NCBI GenBank assembly: GCA_036227345.1
Contig: CP109468.1
Location: 8,494,001 to 8,558,000, forward strand
From: Streptomyces sp. NBC_01463
GTDB taxonomy: Bacteria > Actinomycetota > Actinomycetes > Streptomycetales > Streptomycetaceae
Direction: 5' to 3'
DNA length: 64,000 nucleotides
This document shows, piece after piece, positions 15,423 through 23,186 of the stretch. The position numbers were made by a program, and so were the translations under genes. The stretch's first letter is position 1, and every line of letters starts with the position of its first letter. A model generated the notes under the pieces. That model did no database searches, was not told the origin of the DNA, and worked only from the letters and a program-made list of their open reading frames with translations.

Positions 15423-16589
15423 TCATTCGTCACGCAGGCTGGTGATCAGGTCACGGGGCAGTCCATGCGTGTCGTGGAGGTAATGGAGGTCGTCCTCGGT
15501 CAGCGGGCCCCGGAACCGGGGCCGGGCGAGCACGTGCCGGCCGCGCTCCAGGAGCCGGCCGAACCGGTGCTGCTCCTCGACCAGCACCTGACGTACCCGG
15601 TCCGGCGGCAGATCCTGCCGGAAGTGGTCCAGGGTGTGCCGCACCAGTTCCCCGGGCAGGTCACCGACATCACGGGTCGGATCGTCCCGCCACAGCACGG
15701 TGAGCAGCCGGCGCATCAGACGGCGCAGGACGTAGCCCCGCCCGGTGTTGGCCGGACGCACGCCGTCACCGAGGATGACGACGGCCGAGCGCAGATGGTC
15801 GCAGACCAGACGCAGCGACGGTTCGTCCAGCTGCCACAGGGGCGGGACGAGCCGTCGCCAGGGATCGAAGATATCGCCGTCGAACACGGACGACCTGCCC
15901 TGAAGCAGCGAGGCCAGCCGCTCCAGGCCGAGCCCGGTGTCGACGTTGCGCTGCGGGAGCGGCACCAGAGAACCGTCGTCGAGCCTGCGGTGGCTCATCG
16001 TCACGTGGTTCCAGACCTCCACCCAGCGGTCGTCCCGGGTGGGCGTCGACCGGGGCGGGCCGTCACCGCTCCACAGGAAGATCTCCGAGTCCGGGCCGCA
16101 GGGGCCGACGGGGCCGTTGGACCACCAGTTGTCCTCCACGGTGAGTTCCGTCGGGACACCGAGGCCCTGCCACAGCTCCAGGGAGGCGGTGTCCGGCCCG
16201 GTCCGGTCGTCGCCGGCGTACACGGTGGCGTGCAGCAGCCCCGGATCGACCCCCAGGCCCTCGGTGAGCAGCCCGTATCCCCAGTCGAGACTCACCGGTC
16301 CCTCGTAGTCGCCGAGCGACCAGGTGCCGAGCATCTCGAAGACGGTCAGATGCGTGGCGTCGCCGACCTCGTCCAGGTCCGTGGTGCGCAGACATCGCTG
16401 CACGTTGACCAGGCGCTTGCCCAGGGGATGGGGGCGGCCCTCCAGGTACGGCGTCAGCGGGTGCATGCCGGAGGTGGTGAACAGCACGGGGTCGCCGGGT
16501 GGTGGCAGCAGGGTGGAACCGGTGATCCGGCGATGGCCACGCTCCTCGAAGTACTCGACGAACGTGCTGACCAACTGTTCCGTGTCCAT
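15423..16589 (-). CDS. Free-standing alanyl-tRNA synthetase-like catalytic protein
   Basis: 388 residues, less than half of a normal AlaRS (about 880). Class II motif 2 reads THLTVFEMLGTWSLGDYEG, then GPVGPCGPDSEIFLWSGDG, then the RNVDTGLGLERLASLL block, and motif 3 NTGRGYVLRRLMRRLL. All align with AlaRS. The usual GGKHND stretch before motif 2 is missing (QRCLRTTDLDEVG). The editing domain and C-Ala are absent; the chain stops in the helical region after the aminoacylation domain. It could activate alanine or another small amino acid. A strong AAGGAG site lies 7 bases before the ATG. The leader region 16590-16783 carries a hairpin and a 22-codon open frame. Confidence 0.8.
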   Translation of the reverse strand: MDTEQLVSTFVEYFEERGHRRITGSTLLPPPGDPVLFTTSGMHPLTPYLEGRPHPLGKRLVNVQRCLRTTDLDEVGDATHLTVFEMLGTWSLGDYEGPVSLDWGYGLLTEGLGVDPGLLHATVYAGDDRTGPDTASLELWQGLGVPTELTVEDNWWSNGPVGPCGPDSEIFLWSGDGPPRSTPTRDDRWVEVWNHVTMSHRRLDDGSLVPLPQRNVDTGLGLERLASLLQGRSSVFDGDIFDPWRRLVPPLWQLDEPSLRLVCDHLRSAVVILGDGVRPANTGRGYVLRRLMRRLLTVLWRDDPTRDVGDLPGELVRHTLDHFRQDLPPDRVRQVLVEEQHRFGRLLERGRHVLARPRFRGPLTEDDLHYLHDTHGLPRDLITSLRDE

Positions 16590-16678
16590 GGGACGGCTCC
16601 TTCGCGGGGCAGCGGGGGAGGCGCCGGAGAACGGGACCGCTCAGCTGCCCGGCCGGGGCCAGGGGCTCCACGACACTG

Positions 16679-16703
16679 CCGGCGGACCGTTTCCGGTCGC
16701 CGG
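16679..16703 (-). promoter_or_regulatory. Leader hairpin with GAAA loop upstream of the AlaRS-like gene
   Basis: Read on the minus strand, CCGGCGACCG (16703-16694) pairs with CGGTCCGCCGG (16689-16679) around a GAAA tetraloop, with one bulged C. It begins 11 bases after the stop of a possible leader peptide (16715) and about 90 bases before the AlaRS-like ATG. There is no T-run, so it may be a ribosome-controlled or RNA-binding element rather than a simple terminator. Confidence 0.45.
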
Positions 16704-16714
16704 GGGGAGGGAAG

Positions 16715-16783
16715 TCAGACGGCGGCAACCGGCGAGCTGGTCGCTCGCGCGGTCGCGGTGGTGCCGGGGCCGTTGACGTTCAT
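16715..16783 (-). CDS. Possible 22-residue leader peptide
   Basis: A short open frame runs from the ATG at 16783 to TGA at 16715. The product starts MNVNGPGTTATARATSSP and ends VAAV; five of 22 residues are Ala and four Thr. No ribosome site precedes it, but a TAGTGT hexamer ends 7 bases ahead, the distance seen in leaderless actinobacterial messages. It starts 10 bases after the RNA phosphodiesterase stop and precedes the AlaRS-like gene by 125 bases. It could be an attenuator peptide or a small product; its translation is unproven. Confidence 0.35.
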   Translation of the reverse strand: MNVNGPGTTATARATSSPVAAV

Positions 16784-16793
16784 ACCGACGACA

Positions 16794-17435
16794 CTAACGC
16801 GGCCCGGCCTGCGGACGCACCTGATTTCGGGTGCGGTCCTCGCCGCCGAGGGGCCAGGCCATGATGTCGCGGTAGTGGATCGGCCCACTGCTGCGTCCGG
16901 CGTTGCTGCCGACCAGGTGCAGACGGCCGGCCGGCCACGGCTGACCGGAGAACGCGGCGAGCCCCTCGGCGATCTCCCCCGCCGACGACCGGTCGCCCCG
17001 GCGCGCACGGGCGAGCGTCAGGTGCGGGCGCAGGGGCCGCTCCTCGAACGCGACGCCGCACCCTCTCACCGCCGTACGCACGTCCGCGGCGAGCCCGTGC
17101 AGCCCGTCCAGGTCGCCGTCGATCCCGCTCCACAGCACCCGCTCGTCGAACGTTCCGCTGCCGCGCAGCGCCAGGAGCGGTGGCCCGGCGGCCGCCGCGA
17201 GGCCGGCGAGCGGCGGGCACAGCAGCGGAACGGTCCCGACCGGCAGCTCGCCGAGGAACGCCAGCGTGATGTGCCAGTCCTCGATGCGGTTCCACCGCAT
17301 GTCGGGGTGCGTGCGATAGGCGGGGCGCAGCTCCCGGGCGAGTTCGTCCTTCGCCCGGTCGGGCGGTGCGAGGGCGATGAACACGCGTACGGTCGCGGGC
17401 GGAGTCTGTTCGTTCACCCGGTCTTCGTACCGCAT
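16794..17435 (-). CDS. thpR: RNA 2',3'-cyclic phosphodiesterase (2'-5' RNA ligase family)
   Basis: 213 residues. Both H-x-T-x motifs of the 2H phosphoesterase family are present: WHITLAF near residue 55 and PHLTLAR near residue 145. Opening strand VRVFIALAPPDRAKDELA and the intervening LWSGIDGDLDGLHGLAADV are typical. The enzyme opens 2',3'-cyclic phosphate ends of RNA; the reverse 2'-5' ligation is known in vitro. The start is uncertain: ATG 17435 and GTG 17417 both lack a strong ribosome site. It is divergent from the double-GNAT gene and is followed after 10 bases by the leader frame of the AlaRS-like gene. Confidence 0.85.
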   Translation of the reverse strand: MRYEDRVNEQTPPATVRVFIALAPPDRAKDELARELRPAYRTHPDMRWNRIEDWHITLAFLGELPVGTVPLLCPPLAGLAAAAGPPLLALRGSGTFDERVLWSGIDGDLDGLHGLAADVRTAVRGCGVAFEERPLRPHLTLARARRGDRSSAGEIAEGLAAFSGQPWPAGRLHLVGSNAGRSSGPIHYRDIMAWPLGGEDRTRNQVRPQAGPR

Positions 17436-17532
17436 GCGCGGGCCGAGCAGTAATCGCCGCGATCGCTTCCTCGGGCCGAGGCCCGTCGTCACGCCCTAGG
17501 GTTGTCCCGGTCGGCACGGGGGAGGACACGCG

Positions 17533-18531
17533 ATGGGTGCGAACAGCGGGAGCGGCGCCATGACGTCGGGACGGCCTGCGGGGTACGTCCTCCGGCCCTG
17601 GAGCGGCGACGGGGACCACGAAGCGATGGCCGCCGTGCGGCGGGGGTGTGCGGAGCGGGACGGGGCCGACCCCCACTCCGTCGTGGAGGGGGTTCCGACG
17701 GCGGCGGAGATCGCCGAGACCTCGGCCGGGCTGGAGAACGCGTCCGGGAATCAGGTACTCGTGGAGCACCACGGCAGGGTCGTCGGCTACGCGACGGTCA
17801 GGTGGTGGCAGGAGCGGGACGGGACCTGGCTGTACCTGCACCGGGGCCACCTCCTGCCCGAGCACCGCGACCGGGGCATCGGCTCGGAACTGGTCGCCTG
17901 GGCGGAGAACCGGATCCGCCGGCTCGTGGCGGAGCACGGAACCGCGCGGACCGCCGTGTTCGGCGCGAACGCCGCACTCGCTGATGCCGACGCGACGGAG
18001 CTGCTGCTCGCGACCGGGTACCGGCGCGTCTTCAGCCTGGTGGAGCTGGAACTGACCGATCTTCACGAGCTTTCAGGACACGACGGCGCACGGCCGGCCG
18101 GTATCACCATCGTGCCCGTCGAACCGAGCAGCTACCACGCGGTCTGGAAGACGGTCGTCGACTCCTACGCCGATGCCGCCTTCACCCAGAAATGGACGTT
18201 CGAGCGCTTTGTCGACACGGCCGCCCCGACGTGCTGGCGAGCCGCCCGGGACGGGGACGGGATCGTCGGCGTCGCCCTGTGCACCCTCCGCCGCCACGAC
18301 CCCACGGTCGGCGAGGTCGAAGAACTCAGCGTGCGCGCGGACGCGAGGCGGCTGGGCCTGGGGCGGGCGCTGCTGCTGGACGGGTTGCGATGTCTCCGCG
18401 AGCACGGGGCGCGGTCAGCGCGTCTGTTCACGGGAACGGCCAATCCGAACCGTTCCTACGATCTCTACGAGAGCGTGGGGTTCCGGCGCCGGAACGAGTA
18501 CGTCCGCTATCGCAGGCCGATGCGCTCCTGA
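17533..18531 (+). CDS. Tandem-GNAT acetyltransferase (mycothiol synthase-like architecture)
   Basis: 332 residues with two GNAT domains. The first (about 15-175) has LYLHRGHLLPEHRDRGIGSELVAWAENRIR; the second (about 190-330) has VEELSVRADARRLGLGRALLLDGLRCLREHG and ends NPNRSYDLYESVGFRRRNEYVRYRR. Both carry a full acetyl-CoA loop. The two-domain layout recalls MshD, but neither the strand order at the ends nor the context (no mycothiol genes) proves that role. GGGGGAGGA lies 7-8 bases before the ATG at 17533. The gene is convergent with the F420-type oxidoreductase, with a hairpin between. Confidence 0.82.
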   Translation: MGANSGSGAMTSGRPAGYVLRPWSGDGDHEAMAAVRRGCAERDGADPHSVVEGVPTAAEIAETSAGLENASGNQVLVEHHGRVVGYATVRWWQERDGTWLYLHRGHLLPEHRDRGIGSELVAWAENRIRRLVAEHGTARTAVFGANAALADADATELLLATGYRRVFSLVELELTDLHELSGHDGARPAGITIVPVEPSSYHAVWKTVVDSYADAAFTQKWTFERFVDTAAPTCWRAARDGDGIVGVALCTLRRHDPTVGEVEELSVRADARRLGLGRALLLDGLRCLREHGARSARLFTGTANPNRSYDLYESVGFRRRNEYVRYRRPMRS

Positions 18532-18594
18532 TGCATCCGGTCCGTCCGCCCCATCCCGTCCGACCTGTCCGACGGGGCCCGGAATCCGTCGGCA

Positions 18595-18628
18595 GCCGGC
18601 CGGGCGGTGGCGTCGCTGCCCGGCCGGC
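18595..18628. terminator. Bidirectional terminator hairpin
   Basis: GCCGGCCGGGC (18595-18605) and GCCCGGCCGGC (18618-18628) pair perfectly over 11 bases with a 12-base loop. It lies between the convergent stops of the double-GNAT and F420-type genes, so it can serve both. Confidence 0.65.
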
Positions 18629-18639
18629 GCAAGGGCCCG

Positions 18640-19530
18640 CTACAGCGCGTCGCCGAAGGCCTCCGCCAGCTGACGCCACTCGGCCCGCGGCAGACCGGAG
18701 CCGCCCTCGTCGGCCGTGAGCACCTGGAGTGCGACATGGTCGGCGCCGGCGTCGAAGTACTCCTGCGTCCGGGCCCGCACCCGCTCGGTGTCGCCCAGCG
18801 CGAACAGCGCGTCGAGGAGGCGGACGCTGCCGCCGTCCGCGAAGTCGCTCTCGGTGAATCCCAGACGCAGCAGGTTGTCGGTGTAGTTGGGCAGCTGGAG
18901 GTACATGCTCAGCATGGTCCGCGCGGTAGTGCGGGCCCGGTCGAGGTCGGTGTCCAGTACGACGGTCAGTTCCGGGGCGAGCAGGGCGTCGGGGCCGAGT
19001 GCCTCGCGGGCTTCCGCCGTGTGTTCGGTGGTCACGAGGTAGGGGTGGGCGCCCGCCGCCCTGGCGGTCGCCAGCTTGAGCATCTTCGGGCCGAGAGCAG
19101 CAAGCACCCGGCGCCCGGGCTCCACGGGCGGGGTCGCACTGTCGAGTGCGTCGAGATAGGCCACCATCGCGCTGTACGGCTTCGCGTACTGCGGCACCAT
19201 CGGGCCGTGGCTGACGCCCAGGCCGAGCACGAAGCGCCCGCGGGCGTCGGCCTCGATCGCCGCGATCCGTGCCGCCACGTCCTGCGCGGGGTGGTCCCAG
19301 ATGCTCAGGATGCCGGTGGCCACGGTCACCGAACGGGTGGCGGAGACGACGGCGGCCGCGTCGTCGGGCGAGGGGCTGCCCCCGATCCACACCGTGCCGT
19401 AACCCAGGTCATCGAGCTCGGAGAGCGCCTCCGCGATTGCCGCCCTCCCCGCGTCGTCCGTCCGCGACCCGTGCAGGGCCCCGCTCCAGATGCCGACCTG
19501 TCCGAATGCCTCGCGCGTCTCAGAAGTCAT
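18640..19530 (-). CDS. LLM-class F420-dependent oxidoreductase
   Basis: 296 residues of the luciferase-like (beta/alpha)8 barrel. Visible blocks are LGYGTVWIGGSPSPDDAAAVVSATRSVTVATGILSIWDHP, RFVLGLGVSHGP and RRVLAALGPKMLKLATARAAGAHPYLVT, which match the actinobacterial TIGR-type F420 subgroup (G-L-G-V-S-H, L-A-A-L-G-P-K-M). In that group F420H2 or F420 is the hydride carrier; the substrate is unknown. The ATG at 19530 has no strong ribosome site. It stands alone between two terminators. Confidence 0.85.
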   Translation of the reverse strand: MTSETREAFGQVGIWSGALHGSRTDDAGRAAIAEALSELDDLGYGTVWIGGSPSPDDAAAVVSATRSVTVATGILSIWDHPAQDVAARIAAIEADARGRFVLGLGVSHGPMVPQYAKPYSAMVAYLDALDSATPPVEPGRRVLAALGPKMLKLATARAAGAHPYLVTTEHTAEAREALGPDALLAPELTVVLDTDLDRARTTARTMLSMYLQLPNYTDNLLRLGFTESDFADGGSVRLLDALFALGDTERVRARTQEYFDAGADHVALQVLTADEGGSGLPRAEWRQLAEAFGDAL

Positions 19531-19720
19531 GGTGTGATCAACAGCGGGGCGCGCAGCCTATTCCCGTGGCTCCCGTGCTTCCCACGGACGGCCCCCTCCG
19601 GGGTCGGATGTCCGCTGTCTTCCGCCGAGGCCGGTGATTTCACCGATGGCGGCCGCCGTCCGCACCCCGACTCTTGTCCGGGCAGGCATCCGCATCCCCA
19701 CGCCCCGTCAGGAGTGCTCC

Positions 19721-20455
19721 ATGCGTCGTCGTTCACCCCGCCGGCTTCTCGGCGTTCTCGCGGCCGTCACGGTCGCGTTCACCCTGTTCTCCTCGGCGCC
19801 GACAGCCGGCGCGGCGGCGCCCACGGCCACCCCGGCCGCGCGGTCCGCGGCCGTGCAGCCCCTGTCGACCAGCACCCCCGTGGTGTTCGTCCACGGGTAC
19901 ACGGGCAACGCGTCCAACTGGGTCACCGCCAGGAGCGTCTTCCAGCTCAACGGCTGGTCGAGCTCCAACCTCTTCGCGTACGAGTACAACTCCTACGGCA
20001 ACAACATCACCAACGCCCAGGGCCTGGCCACCTTCGTCAACAACGTGAAGGCCCGGACCGGCGCGAGCAAGGTCGCGATCGTCAACCACTCGATGGGCGG
20101 CCTGGTCAGCCAGTACTACCTGAAGGTGCTGGGCGGCAACACCAGCGTCAGCCACCTCGCCTCGATCGCGGGCGCCAACCACGGGACCACGTATGCCGGC
20201 GCCTGTCTGATCTACACGACGTGCCAGCAGATGTACCCGGGATCCTCGTTCATCTCGCAGATCACCTCGGGTGACGAGACACCGGGCGACACCAAGTACG
20301 CCACCTGGTACTCGGCCTGCGACGGCATCATCCTGCCGTACACCAGCACCCGGCTGAGCGGTGCCACCAACAACAACGTGCTCTGCCAGACCCACATCGG
20401 GTACCTGACGGACACGGTCGTGCTGGGACAGATCGCGCGCTTCGTCGCCTCCTGA
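19721..20455 (+). CDS. Secreted lipase/esterase (alpha/beta hydrolase, Streptomyces class I-like)
   Basis: 244 residues. A signal peptide (1-32, RRRSPRR then a hydrophobic core ending AGAAA) and a short propeptide-like Ala/Thr stretch precede the lipase fold. PVVFVHGYTGNASNW holds the HG oxyanion strand, VAIVNHSMGGLVSQYYL the nucleophile Ser, and CQTHIGYLTD the catalytic His. An Asp near YSACDGIILP is the probable acid. Four cysteines allow two disulfides. The enzyme should cleave short- to medium-chain esters outside the cell. AGGAG sits 6 bases before the ATG at 19721. A very strong terminator follows. Confidence 0.88.
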   Translation: MRRRSPRRLLGVLAAVTVAFTLFSSAPTAGAAAPTATPAARSAAVQPLSTSTPVVFVHGYTGNASNWVTARSVFQLNGWSSSNLFAYEYNSYGNNITNAQGLATFVNNVKARTGASKVAIVNHSMGGLVSQYYLKVLGGNTSVSHLASIAGANHGTTYAGACLIYTTCQQMYPGSSFISQITSGDETPGDTKYATWYSACDGIILPYTSTRLSGATNNNVLCQTHIGYLTDTVVLGQIARFVAS

Positions 20456-20474
20456 CCCACCGCACGCGACCCGG

Positions 20475-20519
20475 ACACGGCCCGTCCCCGGCACCCGAAA
20501 CGCCGGGGACGGGCCGTGT
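20475..20519. terminator. Bidirectional intrinsic-type terminator
   Basis: Perfect 18-bp arms at 20475-20492 and 20502-20519 (ACACGGCCCGTCCCCGGC and its complement) enclose a 9-base loop. The lipase stop is 20 bases before it and the MFS stop 18 bases after, so it ends both convergent transcripts. Confidence 0.85.
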
Positions 20520-20536
20520 GGTTGTGCCGATGGCGG

Positions 20537-21769
20537 CTACGTCTGCCCGGGCGGCCGGAGCGCGGCGTACGTTCCCGCGCCCGCGGCCAGCACCATCACG
20601 CAGCCCGTGAAGATCAGCCCCGCCTCACGCAGGCCGAGCCAGGTGGCGAGGGCACCGACCCCGACGACCGGCACGGAGATCCCCGTGTACGCGACGATGA
20701 AGAACGCGGAGATGGTGCCGCCCCGATGCGTGGCCGGTGCCGCGTCGCTGACCAGGGTGAGTGCCGCGCGGAAGGACAGCCCCTGGCCGGTTCCGCCGAA
20801 CAGGGCGCCGAGCACGAGCAGCGGCAGGGATTCGGCGATCAGGGACGAGGCCACGAGCAGCAGGCCGATGACGAGCGTGCCGCACCCGAGCGGCAGCGCG
20901 AGGCGCGTGCCGACGCGCCGGGTCAGGGACTGGCCGAGCGTCGAGGCCAGGAACACGGAGAAGACGACGGCCCCGGTGACCGCCAGGTTGTGCACGCCCA
21001 GCGTCTGCGCGGCGAAGCTCGGCGCGACCGCCGTGAACAGGCCGAGCAGCGCGAAGCCGGCGAACGCCGCCAGTGAGGCGCGGACGAACACACCCTTCAT
21101 GGCGGCCGGAACCGCGACACCCTGCGGGGTCGGACGCGGCCACCGCTGAGGCCGCGTCACGGTCTCGGGCAGCCGCCAGGTGATCCCGCACGCCACGGCG
21201 ACGAGGCCCAGATGGACCCAGAACGGCAGCGTGAGCGGCCACGGTGTGTACTCGGCCAGGAAACCCGACAACAGCGGCCCGCAGCCCAGCCCGCCCATGT
21301 TCGCGGCCGTGGCGGCGAACCCGGCCCGCGCCTTCTGCCCGGGGCCGGCGAGCTCCAGCACCGCCGCCGTCGCCGCGCCGCTCAGCAGCCCGGCCGCGCC
21401 ACCCGACAGCAGCCGTCCCATGAAGAGCAGCGGCAGCCCGCTCTCCAGCAGGAAACACCCCGCACTCGCCGCCGACAGCGCCATGGCGCACAGGAGCACC
21501 GGTCTGCGGCCGACCTTGTCGGAGTAGTTGCCGGCCACCACCAGCACGGTGATCACCGCCAGGGCGTAGACGGCGAAGACGACGGTCACCATCAGCTCGG
21601 AGAAGCCGATCTGCCGCTGGTAGAGCCCGTACAGGGGAGTGGGCAGCGTGGTTCCGGCCATCCCGATGGCGAACACCACGGCCGCGGCCAGGTAGCCGGA
21701 CCGCCGGCCACTTCCTGCGTTGACGGCACGCTCTCGAACGATCACCCACGTCACCCTACGATCGGCCAC
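20537..21769 (-). CDS. Major facilitator superfamily transporter
   Basis: 410 residues with about 12 membrane helices. The first is YLAAAVVFAIGMAGTTLPTPLYGLY; the loop 2-3 motif appears as GNYSDKVGRRPVLL, the drug:H+ antiporter type G-x-x-x-D-x-x-G-R-R. A central cytoplasmic loop (TRPQRWPRPTPQG) divides the two halves. Family members export drugs or small metabolites. The start is uncertain: the frame opens with GTG at 21769 and further GTGs lie at 21754 and 21745. A start near the latter would still leave all helices. No regulator is adjacent on the same strand. Confidence 0.8.
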   Translation of the reverse strand: MADRRVTWVIVRERAVNAGSGRRSGYLAAAVVFAIGMAGTTLPTPLYGLYQRQIGFSELMVTVVFAVYALAVITVLVVAGNYSDKVGRRPVLLCAMALSAASAGCFLLESGLPLLFMGRLLSGGAAGLLSGAATAAVLELAGPGQKARAGFAATAANMGGLGCGPLLSGFLAEYTPWPLTLPFWVHLGLVAVACGITWRLPETVTRPQRWPRPTPQGVAVPAAMKGVFVRASLAAFAGFALLGLFTAVAPSFAAQTLGVHNLAVTGAVVFSVFLASTLGQSLTRRVGTRLALPLGCGTLVIGLLLVASSLIAESLPLLVLGALFGGTGQGLSFRAALTLVSDAAPATHRGGTISAFFIVAYTGISVPVVGVGALATWLGLREAGLIFTGCVMVLAAGAGTYAALRPPGQT

Positions 21770-21961
21770 CCGCGCGGCCCGTGCTCGGCGCGAGACGTGG
21801 CCGGGTGAGCCGGTATCAGGTGTGACGGGCCGGTACGGACAGGGGCGGTGCGCCGGGAGTGTGCACGGCGTCGGCTGGATGGAGCACAGCCCCCGCGCAG
21901 GGTCCGCACGGGAGGGCGAAGCTGGATCTCCCCACCGCGCTCACGTCTCAGGAGACCTTCC

Positions 21962-23140
21962 GTGCCGCTTCCCCGCTCCCCGCAGGTCCGCCTGCCCCTG
22001 GTCGCCCTGCTGGCCGCCGCCTGCACGGCCGGGCTGTTGTACGCACCCGCGCAGGCCGCCGTCGTTCCGGCCGACCACGGACACGACCGCGCCCTTCAGA
22101 GGCAATTGCAGCAACTCACCACCGAGCCCGGCGGGCCGCCCGGAGTGATCGCCGTGCTCAAGCGCGGCTCCCGGACGGAGATCTACCGGGCCGGCGTCGC
22201 CGAGACCGGCACCAGCCGTCCGATCCGGACCACCGACCACATGCGCATCGCCAGCACGGCCAAGGCGTACAGCGGCGCGGTCTCCCTCCAGCTCGTCGAC
22301 CGGGGCAAGCTGCGGCTGAACGACACCATCGGCAAGGTGCTGCCCCGGCTGCCCCGCGCCTGGCACCGGATCACCCTGCGACAGCTCCTGAACCACACCA
22401 GCGGACTGCCGGACTTCAGCAGCAACGAAGAGTTCCTCGAACTGCTGACCGCGAACCCGCGCCGCCACTTCGACTCCCGCCGGCTGCTGGACTTCGTCGC
22501 CGACGAGCCGCCGGTCTTCCGCCCGGGATCCCGGTACGCCTACTCCAACTCCGACAACATCGCCGTGGCCCTGATGGCGGAGGCCGTGACGGGCCGCCGC
22601 TACGAGGACCTGCTCGCCCGGCTCGTGTACCGGCCCCTCGACCTGCGCCGCACCAGCCTGCCCCAGGGCTACCGGCTGCCGGAGCCGTACATGCACGGCT
22701 ACGACGTCACCCCGCCGAACCCGCCCGAGGACGTCAGCGAGGCGATCAGCGCGTCGGGCGTGTGGGCGTCGGGCGGCATCGTCTCGACCCCGAAGGACAT
22801 GACGGCCTTCGTCCGCGGCTACGCCGGCGGAAAGCTGATCTCCGACCGGACCCGCCGGCAGCAGCTGAAGTGGGTGAACGGCGCGTCCGAACCCGCGGGC
22901 CCCGGCACGAACAAGGCCGGGCTCGCGCTCTTCCGGTACGACACCCGGTGCGGCGTCGTGTACGGCCACACGGGCAACTTCCCCGGCTACACCCAGCTGA
23001 TCGCCGCCACCCCGGACGGCAAGCGGTCCCTGACCTTCTCGCTCACCACCCAGGTCAACAAGACCAACAAGCCGGAACTGCTGGAGCGGCTGCGGACCGT
23101 GGAGGAGAACTTCGTCTGCGCGCTGCTGCGCAGGCCGTAA
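21962..23140 (+). CDS. Secreted serine hydrolase, beta-lactamase/D-Ala-D-Ala carboxypeptidase family
   Basis: 392 residues from a GTG at 21962 with AGGAG 7 bases ahead. A signal peptide (about 1-30, ending APAQA) leads to a class C-like serine hydrolase. The catalytic SxxK is IASTAK near residue 95, Y-x-N is RYAYSNSDN, and the third motif H-T-G is VYGHTGN. The lid NHTSGLPDFSSNEEF is typical. The enzyme acts on D-Ala peptides or small esters outside the membrane; antibiotic hydrolysis is unlikely to be the main role. It is monocistronic, ending at a strong terminator. Confidence 0.87.
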   Translation: MPLPRSPQVRLPLVALLAAACTAGLLYAPAQAAVVPADHGHDRALQRQLQQLTTEPGGPPGVIAVLKRGSRTEIYRAGVAETGTSRPIRTTDHMRIASTAKAYSGAVSLQLVDRGKLRLNDTIGKVLPRLPRAWHRITLRQLLNHTSGLPDFSSNEEFLELLTANPRRHFDSRRLLDFVADEPPVFRPGSRYAYSNSDNIAVALMAEAVTGRRYEDLLARLVYRPLDLRRTSLPQGYRLPEPYMHGYDVTPPNPPEDVSEAISASGVWASGGIVSTPKDMTAFVRGYAGGKLISDRTRRQQLKWVNGASEPAGPGTNKAGLALFRYDTRCGVVYGHTGNFPGYTQLIAATPDGKRSLTFSLTTQVNKTNKPELLERLRTVEENFVCALLRRP

Positions 23141-23145
23141 CCAGG

Positions 23146-23180
23146 ACGCGGTCGCCGGACGGGCCGTCCGGCGACCGCGT
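23146..23180. terminator. Bidirectional terminator hairpin
   Basis: Perfect 15-bp arms (23146-23160 and 23166-23180) around GGGCC end the serine hydrolase transcript on the plus strand and the beta-propeller gene on the minus strand, whose stop is 7 bases away. Confidence 0.8.
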
Positions 23181-23186
23181 GGAGGA

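Noticed and set aside
15465..17453. A 662-codon plus-strand frame opposite the AlaRS-like gene
   Set aside because: It is a shadow: low-complexity composition, no ribosome site, and synthetase motifs are on the minus strand.
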